Shown: one piece after another, positions 11,041 through 24,030 of the stretch
Numbering within the stretch: the stretch's first letter is position 1
How the letters are laid out: every line of letters starts with the position of its first letter
Assembly: GCA_902805475.1 (NCBI GenBank)
Contig: CADCSX010000012.1
Span: forward strand, 372,001-436,000
Source of the DNA: Entonaema liquescens
Lineage: Eukaryota > Ascomycota > Sordariomycetes > Xylariales > Xylariaceae
DNA: 64,000 nt
Direction of reading: 5' to 3'
Position numbers and translations under genes: made by a program
The notes under the pieces: model-generated
Told to the model about the DNA's origin: nothing
What the model saw: the letters and a program-made list of their open reading frames with translations, nothing else
The model's database searches: none

Positions 11041-12479
11041 TATGGATATAATTCTGTAAGTACCGAGTTATCGTGAGACTGCAAACAGTATACGATGTGG
11101 CGACACGAGTAGGCGCGAAACTGCTGTCACGCGACAGTTGATATAGGAGTATAAAAGGTGATGCGATGTAAGGAAGAAGACTCTAAGTCCAGAATCGAAG
11201 TTTGCAAAGATTCGCCCCTACTTAAATTAGGGCAATTGGTGATTAAATCGAGGTACAAGGTGGCATCCCGAGGGTGGTGCCATCGCGATACTTCAACGAC
11301 TGCAACCACCCTCTAGAATGCAGCACTCTTGGCTGCCATGTTGGATGAAGAAGGAAGTCGGTCGTATGCAGTGTAATTCATAAGAGAATTTGAGTAGTTA
11401 TGACAAATAGGCTAAGAAGTCGGCAGCCAGATAAATAGGAGTTGTCAATTGCCTTGAAAAGAGGGAGGGGAAAACGACCGGCAGTAGAGAACCGGAACGA
11501 GTAAAGAGTAATGGAAATAAGTTATTAGTACCCGTGGTAGTTGGAGAAGGAGGTCAAGTCGATTCAATCTGATATTGGTCAGAGTAAAGTTAAAGGTTCA
11601 AGGAAGTCTTACTAGTCAGATCGGGATTCAGTAACTGGACCGCTATTGTTAGGTACTGATTGATGACATTAGCAGCCACTAGATAATTGGCTAAGTGGGG
11701 TCGAGTCAAGTGATTCGTGATTCGGGGAAGACGGATCAAGGGTGGCGGGGTCCCGATTTTTCCCAGGTGGGCTGTGGACCAACATATACCTATACCTACC
11801 TAAATTAGGCTTAGTTGATGAAAGTCTTTATGAGGTCAGCATCGGAGAAGACAAGGTTGTATGGTTTTAAACATATTAGTTGTCAATTCAGCTTTTACTT
11901 CTTTGTATATTCCCCCTCCTATATCAAGTATGTAAATAGTTTTATTGAGGATATAATAAACTGAGTAGGTACCTATATACCTGTATATATGGAAATGTCG
12001 CTAGTTAACCCGATGACGTGATGTGGGGCATATACAAAACGGAGAAAATTGACGCCGATGCACGGAGTCTTCGAGAAATACCTAAGGTATCCCGGTACAG
12101 ATTCTACCTAGGTACCATCTATCTCATGTCAAGGTGGTACAAAAGTTACGTAGTGCGGGCAGAACTTCGGTAACAGAAAAAATTTGGAGTTCGGCTTCGT
12201 ACGTTTTATCTTTTTATCGATTTATCGATTTATCGTTTTATCGTGCTGCGGGACGTAATCGAGCAGGGTCAAGCTCTTAGGGTGTGCTCTAGTGTAAAAT
12301 TTCACACCAGCTGTTATTCAATCTTCTCCGTCCCAATCTTTCTAACAGAGGAGTCTCTGGTTAATCGGTTCCAAGCACCACCTTGTCGTGCAGAAAGTTG
12401 GAATTCGTGATACGCATTGACGGTGATAACTAATTCATAAGTTGCTTGACCTGCGCAACAAGGTCGGTAACCCGACGTC
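11041..12479. other. Divergent intergenic region between 2EXR gene and TIM50
   Basis: 1.4 kb. It contains several ACCTAGGT/TACCTA-type motifs (for example 11789-11805, 11966-11978, 12107-12116) and a tandem ATCGATTT-like repeat around 12215-12242. A stretch of codons open on the minus strand at 11127-11309 has no recognisable content. No gene called. Confidence 0.45.
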
Positions 12480-14143
12480 ATGTTATCTAGAGCCCTCGCG
12501 CACTCTGCGCGATTACCAGTGCTCTCAAGATCAGCTATAGCAACTCCAACATTTTCTAGAGTATCTAGCAGAGCGATTCCAATTAGTAGGACAGTTCCGA
12601 TATGGGTGCGAGGTATGGCCGAGAATCGATCTTCAAAACAGCCTCCAGGTGCGAGTTCGAATTCGCAGTCTACTCCGAAACAACCCTCACCTGGCGCTAC
12701 TCAGTCCGCTACTCAGTCACAACCCGCGCAACCCTCTGAAGGCGCCGAACCCGGGTCCCCTACTTCAAAACCTGATTTAAACTCCCTTCCCGATCTCACG
12801 CAAGGTATCCCGTCAACTCTCGAGTATGAGACGAGCGGCGCTACCGACAAGTCGGCACTTACAGCGCTTGAAGAGACACCCGAAACCCAGGCTGGTGGTC
12901 GCGGTCGTGGGGAACTACCCGCATCGGCGTACGTGAGCTCGACAGAGAAGAAGAGGGCTAGATTAGCCAATCGCTTATATCTTGCCTCGTTTGGTTTCGG
13001 CGTTTTTCTCTTAGGGTATCTCGGAAGAGACTGGGATGAGGAGGAAGCTAAGATACATACCGATATTCCCAACGGCTGGTCACTTGGGCTGTGGTGGAAG
13101 AGGATGATGGCTCGATTCGGAGACGTTACGAGTTATTACAGCGAACCAGCATTTGAGAAGCTACTACCCGACCCCGATCCTATGTTCGAACGACCTTACA
13201 CACTCTGTATTAGTCTCGAGGACCTTCTAGTACACAGCGAGTGGACGCGGGAGCACGGCTGGAGAGTTGCGAAGCGCCCCGGCGTCGATTATTTCATACA
13301 TTATCTCAGCCAGTACTATGAACTAGTATTATTTACGAGTGTTCCGTACGCTATTGGAGAACCTATAGTCCGAAAGTTGGATCCGTTCCGATTCATTATG
13401 TGGCCCCTGTTTAGAGAAGCTACCAAATATAAAGACGGCGAGATCGTCAAGGTTAGTTTAACTCCTTTTCTACAGTCATGCTCGTTCAATGTCACTAAGG
13501 CGCAGCAACATAGGACTTATCCTACTTAAACCGAGACCTCTCCAAGGTCATTATAATCGATACGAAGGCCGAGCACGTTAGGGATCAACCCCAAAACGCT
13601 ATCATACTTCCCAAGTGGACGGGTGATCCGAAGGACAAGGAACTTATCGCGTTAGTTCCTTTCCTAGAGTATATTCACACTATGCAGTATAAGGATGTGC
13701 GCGAAGTGCTCAAATCCTTCGAGGGCAAGCATATCCCAACCGAATTTGCGCGCCGAGAAGCGATAGCGCGTGCTGAGTTCCAGAAGCGGTATGAAACGGA
13801 GAAGAGGAAACGAAAGAGTGGAATGGGTGCTCTGGGAAATATGATAGGGCTGAAGCCAAGTAATATGAGTTTGATGGTCCCTGTGGACGGCGAGATTAGC
13901 CCAAGCGAAGCTTTTGCGCAAGGAAAGATGCTTCAGGATATCGCGCGGGAAAGGGGTCGACGCAACTACGAAATGATGGAAGAGCAGATCCGTGAGAACG
14001 GCGAGAAGTGGCTCAAGGAGGAACAGATGGCGACCGAGAAGATGCAGGCCGAGGCCATGAGCAGCATGAAATCCTCCTTTACGAATTGGTTCCTTCCCAC
14101 AAAACAGTCAGAGGATTCTACTGAACCTAAAAAGGAGGCTTAA
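12480..14143 (+). CDS. TIM50: TIM50, receptor subunit of the mitochondrial TIM23 presequence translocase
   Basis: Exons 12480-13451 and 13514-14143; 62-bp intron (donor GTTAGT, acceptor TAG), both exons in phase 0. Product 533 residues. Residues 1-45 are a basic, serine/arginine-rich mitochondrial presequence; 50-160 is a Pro/Gln/Ser-rich stretch; one transmembrane helix lies near 166-182 (LYLASFGFGVFLLGYLG). The intermembrane-space FCP1/NIF domain starts near 235 with ISLEDLLVHSEW, in which the phosphatase D-x-D-x-T motif is degenerate as in all Tim50 proteins, and continues through KRPGVDYFI and FTSVPYAIGEP. The C-terminus is a charged coiled-coil-like helix (REAIARAEFQKRYETEKRKR). It hands presequence proteins from TOM to Tim23. 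Confidence 0.95.
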
Positions 14144-14832
14144 GGGGGGGTAGGAATGTATGTAATCTACGGAACATGTATGATATGGGGAACGTCTATT
14201 GGGAGGCGTCGAATGGGTCGCATCACGGTTGTATAAGAGGACTACGAAAACAGCCACCGCTACCACCACCATTACCATATTACTCCGGGAACGAAACTCT
14301 ACTCTAAAGCAGCGGCATAACATTTTGCATGGGACGGACTAGGTATATCAAGATAGGGGAGAAACTACTGCGCGGTTGAAGATAAAATGTGCTCATGTCA
14401 TATTCATCTGAGGGTGCCCCTTAAAGAAAAAGGGGGGGGCGTCTCCGAAAAGGAGAGAAAGACGAGGATATACGCCGAGATAAAACCTAATCTCTGTATT
14501 ATTGTAGTATAAGTGAGCGACTCGAGGCTTATCTGCCCGGCCTCGGATTGCGGTGTATAGAATCCATGCAGCAGCTTCGAAGGAATCTTTTGAAGGAGAT
14601 GTCGTGATAGATGTTTTGTGTCGTATTGTTTATGTTGGGATCACCCATTAATACCAAAATAATAAAAAGATGTAACCTTTAATCTCAGAGTCTCCAGAAA
14701 ATCATAGATAGGTACGCAATAAAATCAAGTAAAATATCCCATCACATCATCAGATTCTCGACCTCTTGCTTGCGCAGTACCTCCTTGTTGTTACTCGGCA
14801 CGGAAACAAATAAAAATAGGCAATTTCCCATT
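14144..14832. other. Intergenic, 3' flanks of TIM50 and the small secreted protein gene
   Basis: About 690 bp between convergent genes. A run of seven or more G residues lies near 14431-14440. No gene or structured RNA recognised. Confidence 0.45.
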
Positions 14833-15209
14833 TTAGGCCTTCGCCGACGACGTCGGGTTCTGGTCGCCCCACGCGTTGTGTTCGCGGCACCACTCGCAGT
14901 TAGGGTTGGTTTCGCATTGGAAATCGCTAAAACGGTAGGTTAGTCCAGGCTATAAAATTACCTTGTGCAAAAAAAACTCCAGAACAGGAGATAAATAGGG
15001 GAGAATGGAAGACCGTACTCGTCTTTGCACTTGCAGTACTCCTCGATCGCAGCGCAGTCCGGCCCGCCGGACGCCGAGTCGGAAGGCGCAAATTCGGCAA
15101 CCGGGGTCGCTGGAGTCGGCCGGGTCGGGGTTGTGGCGGATGGGACGGCCACGGCGACTACACCGCCGCAGATGCCTAGGGCGAGAGCGAAGAATCTTGA
15201 AGAGTGCAT
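14833..15209 (-). CDS. Small secreted six-cysteine protein
   Basis: Two exons, 15019-15209 and 14833-14926, joined over a 92-bp intron (donor GTACGG, acceptor TAG); phases agree and give 94 residues. Residues 1-20 (start MHSSRFFALALG) are a signal peptide, then a Thr/Pro-rich spacer (about 25-45). The mature core has six cysteines spaced C-x6-C-x-C-x6-C-x5-C-x2-C, followed by a short Asn/Ser-rich tail. Small size, signal peptide and even cysteine number are typical of apoplastic or effector-like fungal proteins; no named family recognised. A different donor one codon away would give a much less cysteine-rich product, so the splice chosen here is preferred but not proven. Confidence 0.65.
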
Positions 15210-17425
15210 TTTTATTTTTATTGTGAGTATCGCAACATATAGATTGAGGTGTTGGGATGATTGCCGTACCAACAGTCTTTCGGTGTTGATGTGCAAAGAA
15301 GATTTATATATAGACGAGCCTACCTCTCACGTCAAAAATATTTTCATCATCAAGATCTAAGTTGACTCTACGGAATTCAGTCATGGGTGTTACAAACTCC
15401 TCCCTAATCATAAACGGTCCCCGTCTACGGTAAGTAAATAAGCTGGTTTAGTCGAGGGGCTGTTTTGGTACTCGCCGACCTTGACTCAAACCCTGACCGT
15501 TATGTGAAACGGAAGCATGATGGAATAGTTACAGCAAACAGCATAGCAAAGCCATATGAGATTCGCCCTTATCCCACGATCCCTACAGCCAGGTTTCTCA
15601 CCGCTTTTCACCTTATGGGGGTTATGGCACACGCTATAATCTCACAAGGCGCCTTGTGTTCTCACGTTTCTTTATTCCTCGGCTATTCCTCCTTCATGTC
15701 AAGTTACCTGTCAAGTAAAGATCTGAGAGAAGCTTTCTCTAACGTAGGTATAGACGGGACTTGTGAGTCATCCCATCATGACACAATATGGCCCATGTGG
15801 ATGAGTTCCCCCTCGTGTCGTGAAGCCCCCCAAGCCGCACAAGGGAAGCGAACCACGGATGAGGGTCTCTGTGGAAGCAACTCAAACAAGAATTCATTTG
15901 AAACAGGTAAACGGTTATGCCTAGGCGTAGGGCCGTGGTTGTAGCCGATTATACGCATACAGAACGTTTCGCGTAACTTGTCTCATTTGCCTGTGTGCCG
16001 GCTATCTGAAATGGATGAATTTCACAGTCTATTGGCTAGCTAGCCGCAAGGTACCGATATAAGCCCACAGGATAGAAGTTTTGGAACCCGCCAGATGATG
16101 CTTTTGAAGAGTCGACTTATGAATTGCTAAAACTGTAACTTTCATCTATGCGTATTTCGAGTAATAGTAAATACATTTTTGTCTTATTATTTCACAAATA
16201 TGTCTAGCAACCCTACGAACTAATAAAATTCCATTCATCCCCGCAGTGAAGCTAAGATTGTAATATCTGTCAACTGAAAAGTGAAGCAATATTAACATTG
16301 TATAAGCCATGGATACGCTAGCTATGCTGAGCTCGTTTCTCAAATCGAGACGAGTTGAAGAAAATGGCAGCTGGAGTAAAGATTAAGAGTGGAAATGTCT
16401 TCATAAGATAGAAGCGGCTTCGTCCCACAAAGATCTCAGAGTAGAATTCCTCGAATTCGGTGTCTCCAAAATCCCATTCTATCCTACCTACTCGTACCAC
16501 CAAAGCCGCAGTCTAGAACCATCCAAAGAAAATAAACCCAAAGAGCAAGGTAACCATCCAGCAGCAATATCCCCAGCCGAGCCGCTGCGTCTCTCCCAAG
16601 CACAAGTGTAACAAGACACCGCTGCCTTCCCTCGATCCCTTCTGCCTGGACACAACCATCAAAGACAGATGACTAAGTGGCTGCCGCAGTATGCGTATGT
16701 GATGCGTACAAGTACGCCACCAGATCTACCGAAAGACGCACGTACCCGTCGTCGCCAAGCAGGGACGGCATTAGGCGGCGGCCTTCCGCATCGATCATGT
16801 AGCATTCCGGCACCCGCCCGCCATCTACCTACTTGCTTGCTTGCTTACATCTACGTACGATCTGAATTAGCATCCCGCAAAGAAGCGATCACGAACGGAC
16901 CACCATCACAATTCACGAAAATACAAACCAAAAACATAAACGTAACAACACCTCTTACAGACGCGTCGCCATCTTGCGCGGCCGAACAATCAGCCTTCTT
17001 GGTGGTAGATGGTATCTTCTCTCCCAATTAAATACTGGGCTGCCTTCACTCCCTATTCGCCGTCCGCCGTTCCTAAACCGGGAAAGCCGCCCCTGAGTTT
17101 TATGTACAAAGATAGATATACACTTGGACCCCCACTTCCTTTCGTACCCCCAGACTTGTCGTATAAAGTACATGAGCGTCGTCAACAAGTAACCTCTCGG
17201 ATGACTAAACGCCTCTTTAAAACCTCCCTTTAGTAAATACTTCAAAAGCCTGTCTCGAGGCTCTGTGCTGTTAGTAGTGATATGAACGATGTCCTCCCAA
17301 AGAAAAAATGCGCGCTCGTGAGAGGTGGTAAAACTTCATCTAGACGCCCGCCTCGCCCGTAATTATAAACACTCTAGACCGCTCGCGAATCGACTAATAA
17401 AATCGGTATAAGATAATCCTACTTC
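15210..17425. other. Long intergenic region
   Basis: 2.2 kb on the promoter side of the small secreted protein. Open frames up to 159 codons (15465-15944, plus strand) have no recognisable domain, no typical start context and irregular composition. A short GCTT tandem occurs near 16832-16847. I see no supported gene. Confidence 0.4.
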
Positions 17426-20400
17426 TTAAGTTCCACTGACCCCATCTGAAAATAGAAGCAGCGGCCACTGCATGGTCGCCGCGGTAGTCGCAGGGGCTCC
17501 GTTCATAGGTACTGACATGCCCAGCCCGTTGGCTCCGGTGCCGTCGACATGTGCGCCGGGTCTCGGATCGGAACCACCTAGGGACATCAGAGCGGTGGCG
17601 CTGTATCTGTCCTGATTATCCACAATGGCAGCCGTCCAATCCTGCCAAGTATTCCCTCCCGACGCCTGCTGCCGCCATATCATATGTGCTGGCTGCGTCA
17701 TCTGTGTCGTCGGTGCGGCAAACGTTGTAAGTGGATTGTGGTCCGCTGCCTGAACTTGAGCTTGCGCCTGTACCTGTACCTGTGCCTGTGCTTGGGCATG
17801 CGCGTGAGCGTGAGCTTGTGCCTGAGCTACGGCAACCTGCCCAGCTGCTTGTGCGTACAGGAAAGGATTGCTCGGGTCATAAGCAATAGCATTGGTTGGA
17901 TGCGTGGAAGAATCAGTGTACGAAAGCGAAGGATATGTTCCTGGCTCTGAACTTGGTTCTGCGTAGTAATTGCTGCGCTGTGGTGCGATGACGTGGCTTG
18001 CTGAGCCATTCACAGACTCCGTCTCATTATGGCCAGGTGTGGAATTTGGTGCTGTAGGTAGATTAACATAGGCTGGCGAGTGCGGCGACTGTTTAATTAT
18101 ATCTTGTGATAAAGGTGGCTGCTGAACGGATTCGCTGGTCTTTTGAACTTGAGCATGCTCTATCCAGGTAATGGTACGGTCTATGATAGAGGATACCGCA
18201 TCACGGAGACCCATGCCACAATCTATAACTGTTAGCGATTTGTAGACTCGAAGCCGACTTAAACTTACCCATCATACTGCCAGTCTCGGCGAGGAGAGTT
18301 AACCATAGCTTCATATCCTCGCGGAGAGCTTGGACCTCAACCGCGTTAGTCTCATGTCGCCTCTCCCAATGCGCGACCAAGGTTGAAAATATTGCTGTGA
18401 CATATATAGCAAGACAATACCATGTAGTGTCCAGAGACTTTAATCCGTATAGTTTATGTAAAATCCCGAGTAAATCTTTTGCAGTCTCTTCACAAATTTT
18501 TGTGTTCTCAGCTATTATTTTAGTGTCATTTGTTGTACAAGCGGCAGGATGGCGTAATGTGATTCCTAAAACATATGTTAGTAGCTAGTAATTATATGGT
18601 TATTGGCAAAAATATTTGAGTAAGAGTTCCTCGTTGGACTTCAGGGAGCGCTTACTAAATTCAAGGGCCATATATTCAGCGTATAAAGCAAACATAGATT
18701 GATCCTGTTCGGATTGCGCCACGCCTCTATACTTTAAACCGGGTGGGAGGTTTTCCCTCCAGGCTTCGAGTTGTTCTTCAAGGGCCTCAATTACCGGAAG
18801 GTACCGATTTGGATCCTTTCTTGCGCAGTATATATTCGCAAACATCTCAAGAAATAACGCTGATATCCTGAAGGCGGCAACGCCAATCTCGTAGCGGCAC
18901 GGGGCTGTTCTTGTGGTATCAACCCCATCCTCGGTCAGATATTCGTCTGGTATCGTCTCTGGAAATTCGGTATCGATATCTTCCAGCCGAATTGGCATAG
19001 GCCGTCCCATTCGGCCGTTCAGAGTAACAGCTGTCGAAACAATCGCCCACCATATCCTCTTTCGAAGCTCATTCTCCAGGTTAGTTTCCTCACCCGGGCT
19101 CTTCCAGGCGCGGTGCAAGTTTAATTCGATGGCCATAGCCAGGGTATAGTTGCTTAACATATTACTAGTAGTAGATTTAGGGAACCTCATTGTATGTACG
19201 CAGAGCATGGCTAAGGCTTGGACGTCGTAGAGGGTTTTGGATGTAGAGAGGTCGAAGAACTTGCTCAATGCAAAGTGGTAATGTTTATTAGATAAGTCAT
19301 TTAGGCGAGCCCTCTGCTCTGGTTGTTCTCGGTTCCGGATTCCATATTGAAGGTATATCGAAGCAAATACTAGATGAATCATCGTAGTTTCAGCTACAGT
19401 CGGTTTGAAATTAGGGTCGTCGTAAAGGCGTGATAGCTGAAATCATTGTTTAATACGAGATTGAATCAGGTTTCGGTGTAATAGTGTACTTACAAGTGTC
19501 ATGAAAGTAGGCTTATGGAGGACTGGATGGAAGGGGTAGATCATAAGGAAATACCATTCGGCATACGTGAAAGCGTCATCTCTAGGAGGATAGTCGACTT
19601 GTAGCGGAGGGTTGATATTTGTGACCGACTGTAGCATAGCCTGAGCGGATTTGTTGTAGACGGGAGCGTGAGCTGGAGCGTCAGGAGGAGGCCCGTCCAT
19701 GTCTGGCGCATCGAACGATCCGATGTCTATGGTGCTCCCAAGAATAGATAGAGTCGTGCCTTTGATGGAACTCAGAGGTGCCTGGTCCGCGCCAACTCCT
19801 ATGTGAGCATCTGTCGGTCGTGGCTCGACAGCAGAACGCAATGTACTTGCATAAGGTATACTAGAGAGTCGATTTTGAGCCTTCATCCACGCAGACGATC
19901 CGGGTTGGGACCACTGAGGCTTTCCCATAGAATCTTGCATCTGACCGCCCAGATTATCAATACCCCCTTCAGTAGAGTTATTGGCTGATGATAATGAACG
20001 AGAGGGTTTAATTTCAACGCCATTTTCATAAAGCAACTTCTCCAATTCTCGAATGTGATTTAGCATGTCCGTCTTCTCGCGCTCTAACTGTTGCATGTAT
20101 CCTCTTCGCTCCGTCCGACCCGTAACTCGATCCGTCACGTAACATTCGAGATTTTGATTGATGCAATGCGAGCAGCCCTCCGGTAGGGCATCGCAGCGAA
20201 TCTTGCGAACCTGGCATGATCTATGTTAGATCTCGGCTGGTTTGGTATTGGACAAAGGGGTGAAGGAGCACGGCATGGCTAAACTCGACGAACGGTGTCG
20301 TTTTGGGAGGGGGATTCGGTGCAACAGGTTGTCTCTCGTTCCTCCAATATTCCTTTCTAACGTGTCTAAGGCGCTCGGATTAAAAAAACGTACCTTACAC

Positions 20401-20579
20401 CGGTCGCATGCTTGTCCGGTCCTCGTGTAGGATTGAAGCTTGCTCTTCACGACGCTCGAAAAATCGCTAGGAGCGGTACGGTCGCGGTCCAAACGAGGCA
20501 GCTTGCATTTGGCGGCGCCATCGGAAGGGTCGAGGTCGGTAGCGTCACCAGGCCGTTTCGGCGGACGGCCTGGAGGCAT
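17426..20579 (-). CDS. Zn2Cys6 transcription factor with fungal-specific regulatory domain
   Basis: Five exons: 20394-20579, 19494-20210, 18656-19436, 18269-18565, 17426-18222; all phases agree; 925 residues. The zinc cluster (C-x2-C-x6-C-x6-C-x2-C-x6-C) is split by intron 1 between CDRCK and VRKIRCDALPEGC, followed by a linker and a short coiled coil (QLEREKTDMLNHIRELEKLL). The fungal_trans domain spans about 270-560 (YPFHPVLHKPTF, LSTSKTLYDVQALAMLCVHT, RKRIWWAI, GRPMPI). The intron 3 join gives MALEFRITLRHPA. The C-terminal 250 residues are Gln/Ala/Pro/Ser-rich, with an alternating Ala-Gln/Ala-His/Val-Gln tract, and probably activate. It binds DNA in the nucleus; target pathway unknown. The last intron's acceptor could be six bases earlier, adding two residues. 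Confidence 0.88.
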
Positions 20580-22851
20580 GGCGACACGAAGCTTTGGAGG
20601 GCCCGCGATAAAAAAGCTTAGGGACCTACAGAGCTGCGGTTCGTTGGCGCACAATGGTTGGAGCTTGTTTCGCGACAAATCGAAAATGGAGTTTCCCGAA
20701 ACTCTAAGACCGGACGACTTTGGGGAGGGCCTTACCTAATAAGAGCTAGCTACTAGGTAGTAGGTAGGTATGTAGGTAAGCAGCAGGAGAGAAGTCAATA
20801 ACCTACTAACCTAGCAGGAAGGCAGTTCAAAGTTCAGCAAGGTAGGTACATGTACGCAATGCAGGCGTGGATGTAGGTACATAATGCATGTACCTATATT
20901 AGCGTACATTATGTATATCCCAGCCAGATAAAGGTGCTTATTGTACATGCATGGTACCTAACATACCCCCATCCACGTAGGTGTATGTACTGTATATGTG
21001 GAGGATGTATTGATGTATGGATTCCCGTACACGGACTTTTAAAAGCCAATGTCAATCTGAGCTCAACTTTTAAAAGAGCTTAAAATCAAAATTAGCTCTA
21101 TGCGCACAGCCTCCCTCTTCAAGTTGATTATTTAGTATTATTTAGTACTATTATGTACAGCTGAGATACGAAATGTTTACTGAATATGTCAAAAAGGGAA
21201 ACGGAATATGCCGCCGTCTCGGCCTTGATTCCAAAAACCGTCACGCATTATTCAGATCGAACGGGGCTCTCAACCAACGATACGGAGATGACGGGACCAC
21301 GGGGAATATTTTTTAATTGTTGGTGACAGAAGCGCAGGGTGCAGCGAGGGTGCCATCGGGGCGTCTGTTCGTCTCATTCGTCATTTACTACCCACCGCTA
21401 AAACATCCACCAAAGAACGACATGTCTGTTTCTGCATAGCACGCGCCAGCCAGGACGCAAGGAGCCGACCGCACTCGGGGTTTTGTCTGAAATCAAGAAT
21501 CCGGTCAATATTCAAACAGGGCGCGCGAGTGCGAATCCGAGAATTATCAGCAGATATGCAAAGCTTCGAATGGCTCGATCGAACCATCTCGTAACTCAAG
21601 GGAGATATCTGAAGCATGTCCCGGCAATCGGTTTTGAATTTCAGCCATCGCCGATTATGACGGACTTTGTGGCTTTGTTAAGGAGATCAAGCTCAAACGC
21701 CTAGTACGTGCGTATCAGACGATAAGAATAATCCATATAAGTATAGTAATGCTTTACTATAACTAGTTACACTGAGTATTAACATGGGAGTTATAATTGT
21801 AGAAAGCCGAAGACAATTTCCGTTATATTGCTGGTATACAAAAGCCGCGGCTTAGCTTCCTTCATTGGGCTTCTCAACCTTGGCTTAACCCCCAGCGACG
21901 GGCTCTTGGCTTGGAATCTAGGCGCAGATTAAATCGGGTTACTAATAATACGTAAGGTGCTGCTGTATGTAAGTAGCCCCGGTCACGATGGGGTTTCTAG
22001 AAGGATGGATAACGCAGATATGATGGAGCCGCCACAATTACGACAGAATAAGAACCTAAAATAGACTTACCGTGGGGGATATTAGGGGACTTATTAGGGG
22101 ACTATGCATTAGGAGATGATTATGTTCGGCTCGAATAGGAGAGTATAACAGTTTCAATCCCGTTTAACTACGTTATTACAAACTTGGGTATGGGTAACAA
22201 GTTATCGGCACCGAAGTAGTAAGAATATAAGGCTAGGTAAGGCCTAGGTAGCTACCGTAAGCTCCGCATGCTTCGCCTACTTTGCTTTTCTATGTGATAT
22301 AAGCGGTCCGCAGTGACGAAAGATTGGGGGCGGTGGTTTTGAAACACGGGTGATGAAACGAGGTGAACCAGAGGGCTGGGTTTAACATACATCATCAAAT
22401 ATCCGATAACTACGGTTTTCTTTATTCTATATTTGCTATATTTGTCAGATTTGTCAGGTGCGATGAGACTTATTAGCCTCATCATAGGTTTCTGGCTCAG
22501 TAAAAGGGTTAAAAGGGTTAACCCTTAATCTTCCGATAGATGGTTGATGTGACATGTTTCTGAAAATAGGGGTTAACCTGGGAAGTTTTCGAAGGTATAC
22601 ACACAAAGTGAGTGAAACAGCTGCTGTCAACTGCTCGCCGTGCCCCTCCATACCCCTCTCCACTAGTATCTAGTATAGCCCCACTATCAGTTATCATCAT
22701 TACAAACACCTACTATAATATTATCACCATCAACCCCGGCAACCTGAAGTTACCTATACTCGATATTTCATAATATATCAAAGACAAAGATTTGTAGTTA
22801 TTTCATTACTAGATAAATATATTAGGGCTGTCAACAATTTGACCAACGATC
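20580..22851. other. Divergent intergenic region between transcription factor gene and CGI121
   Basis: 2.3 kb, shared promoter space. It is rich in TAGGTA-type motifs, densest at 20747-20780 (TAGTAGGTAGGTATGTAGG). Short direct repeats occur at 22081-22103 (ATTAGGGGACT twice) and 22503-22521 (AAAAGGGTT twice). Fungal transcription factor genes often have long upstream regions. No gene recognised. Confidence 0.45.
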
Positions 22852-23733
22852 ATGGCTTCCTCGAGCGATAGTCAAGCACCGTTAAGCCTGATAGAAACTA
22901 TCCAGCTCGAACATGTGCCGTCGACATATACAGTTCTCGTTGGTCTCTTCAAAGATGTTTCCAACGCCGAGTTCTTACAACAGCAATTGCTTGGCCGGAA
23001 TGCTGAGTATGAGTATGCTTTCATCGACGCTAGTTCTGTACGTTGTCCTCTTTTCAATTTTATGTCTATCATATCCATTTTTCATTTGCAACATAAGCAT
23101 GTAAATATCAAGACAACTCGGGATATAAAAACATATATGCAGTAATAGCCATCCAGATCAAAGCACTATACAAATGAGAAAAGATAATCTACCAACGTTA
23201 TTCTAACTACTACCAACAGGTTATCTCTCGCCTCCAGGTCTTAGCAGCCGTATACAAGGCGATAACGATACACATGAGCGGCAACATGAAAACGCCCAAC
23301 ATTCATTCCGAGACCGTGTGCTCTCTCAGCCCAAATAGCAATGTGCATAGCCCTATTTTTATTAATTCCCTCATCCACATACCATTTCTCTAACGCTCTC
23401 TAGATCTCTGAAGCCTACCGCCGCTTTGGCATCACGCCAAGCACCAAGCACCTAATCATCGTCAAAGTACTAACACAATTCTCATCCTCATCCTCATCCT
23501 CACCCACCCTCACTCCCCAATCAGTACAGCAGCACCTCCTCGACAACGTGAAAGGCACACCCGCCCCCTTCACAGACGAGATCTTACAAGCCGGCCTTAC
23601 CGACTGGGCCAAGGTGCGCAAGTACTACAAGCTGAATGGCGTGGGCTCGCTAGACGGCATAAAAGACGAGTCGCTCCGGCGCAAGGAGTCCGAGCTACTA
23701 GTACTTGGGAGCATGGCGCTGAGGAGTTTATAG
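22852..23733 (+). CDS. CGI121: KEOPS/EKC complex subunit CGI121
   Basis: Exons 22852-23037, 23220-23342 and 23404-23733, all phase 0; 212 residues. The sequence LEHVPSTYTVLVGLFKDVSNA is the N-terminal Cgi121/TPRKB strand, and the central exon gives H-M-S-G-N-M-K-T-P-N-I-H-S-E-T-V-C-S-L-S-P, the family signature. The last exon opens ISEAYRRFGITP and ends with a conserved helix. Intron 2 (61 bp) uses a weak donor, GTGCAT, but has a good CTAAC branch site and TAG acceptor and is required because read-through stops early. KEOPS makes the t6A37 modification of ANN-decoding tRNAs and affects telomeres; Cgi121 contacts Bud32 and tRNA. A Ser/Pro/Thr insertion (about 125-140) is fungus-specific. Confidence 0.92.
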
Positions 23734-24030
23734 TTGGAAGTCACCAGGAAAGAAAAGTAGAGTATTTAAAGATGTATAACATTAGTAGACGCTATGGATA
23801 GTTTTCGGTGGTAATAACCGTGAGTTTCCCCTTAGTCAAATTGAGGCGATCCTGATCTCCCCTGGTAGTAAAATACCTACATCGGAATTCCATTAATTCG
23901 TAAGTCGTTGCGCCCGCACACCTAGACTTAGCAGGGTATATGCGCGCCTTTCTATCGAGTACCTCCCTGGTACTCTATCTGCCTTGTGCCACACCCGCCC
24001 TTACTTGTATCCCCTGACTTTAAATGCACT

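Noticed and set aside
15465..15944. 159-codon plus-strand frame
   Set aside because: No ATG at its first codon in good context, no domain, irregular composition.
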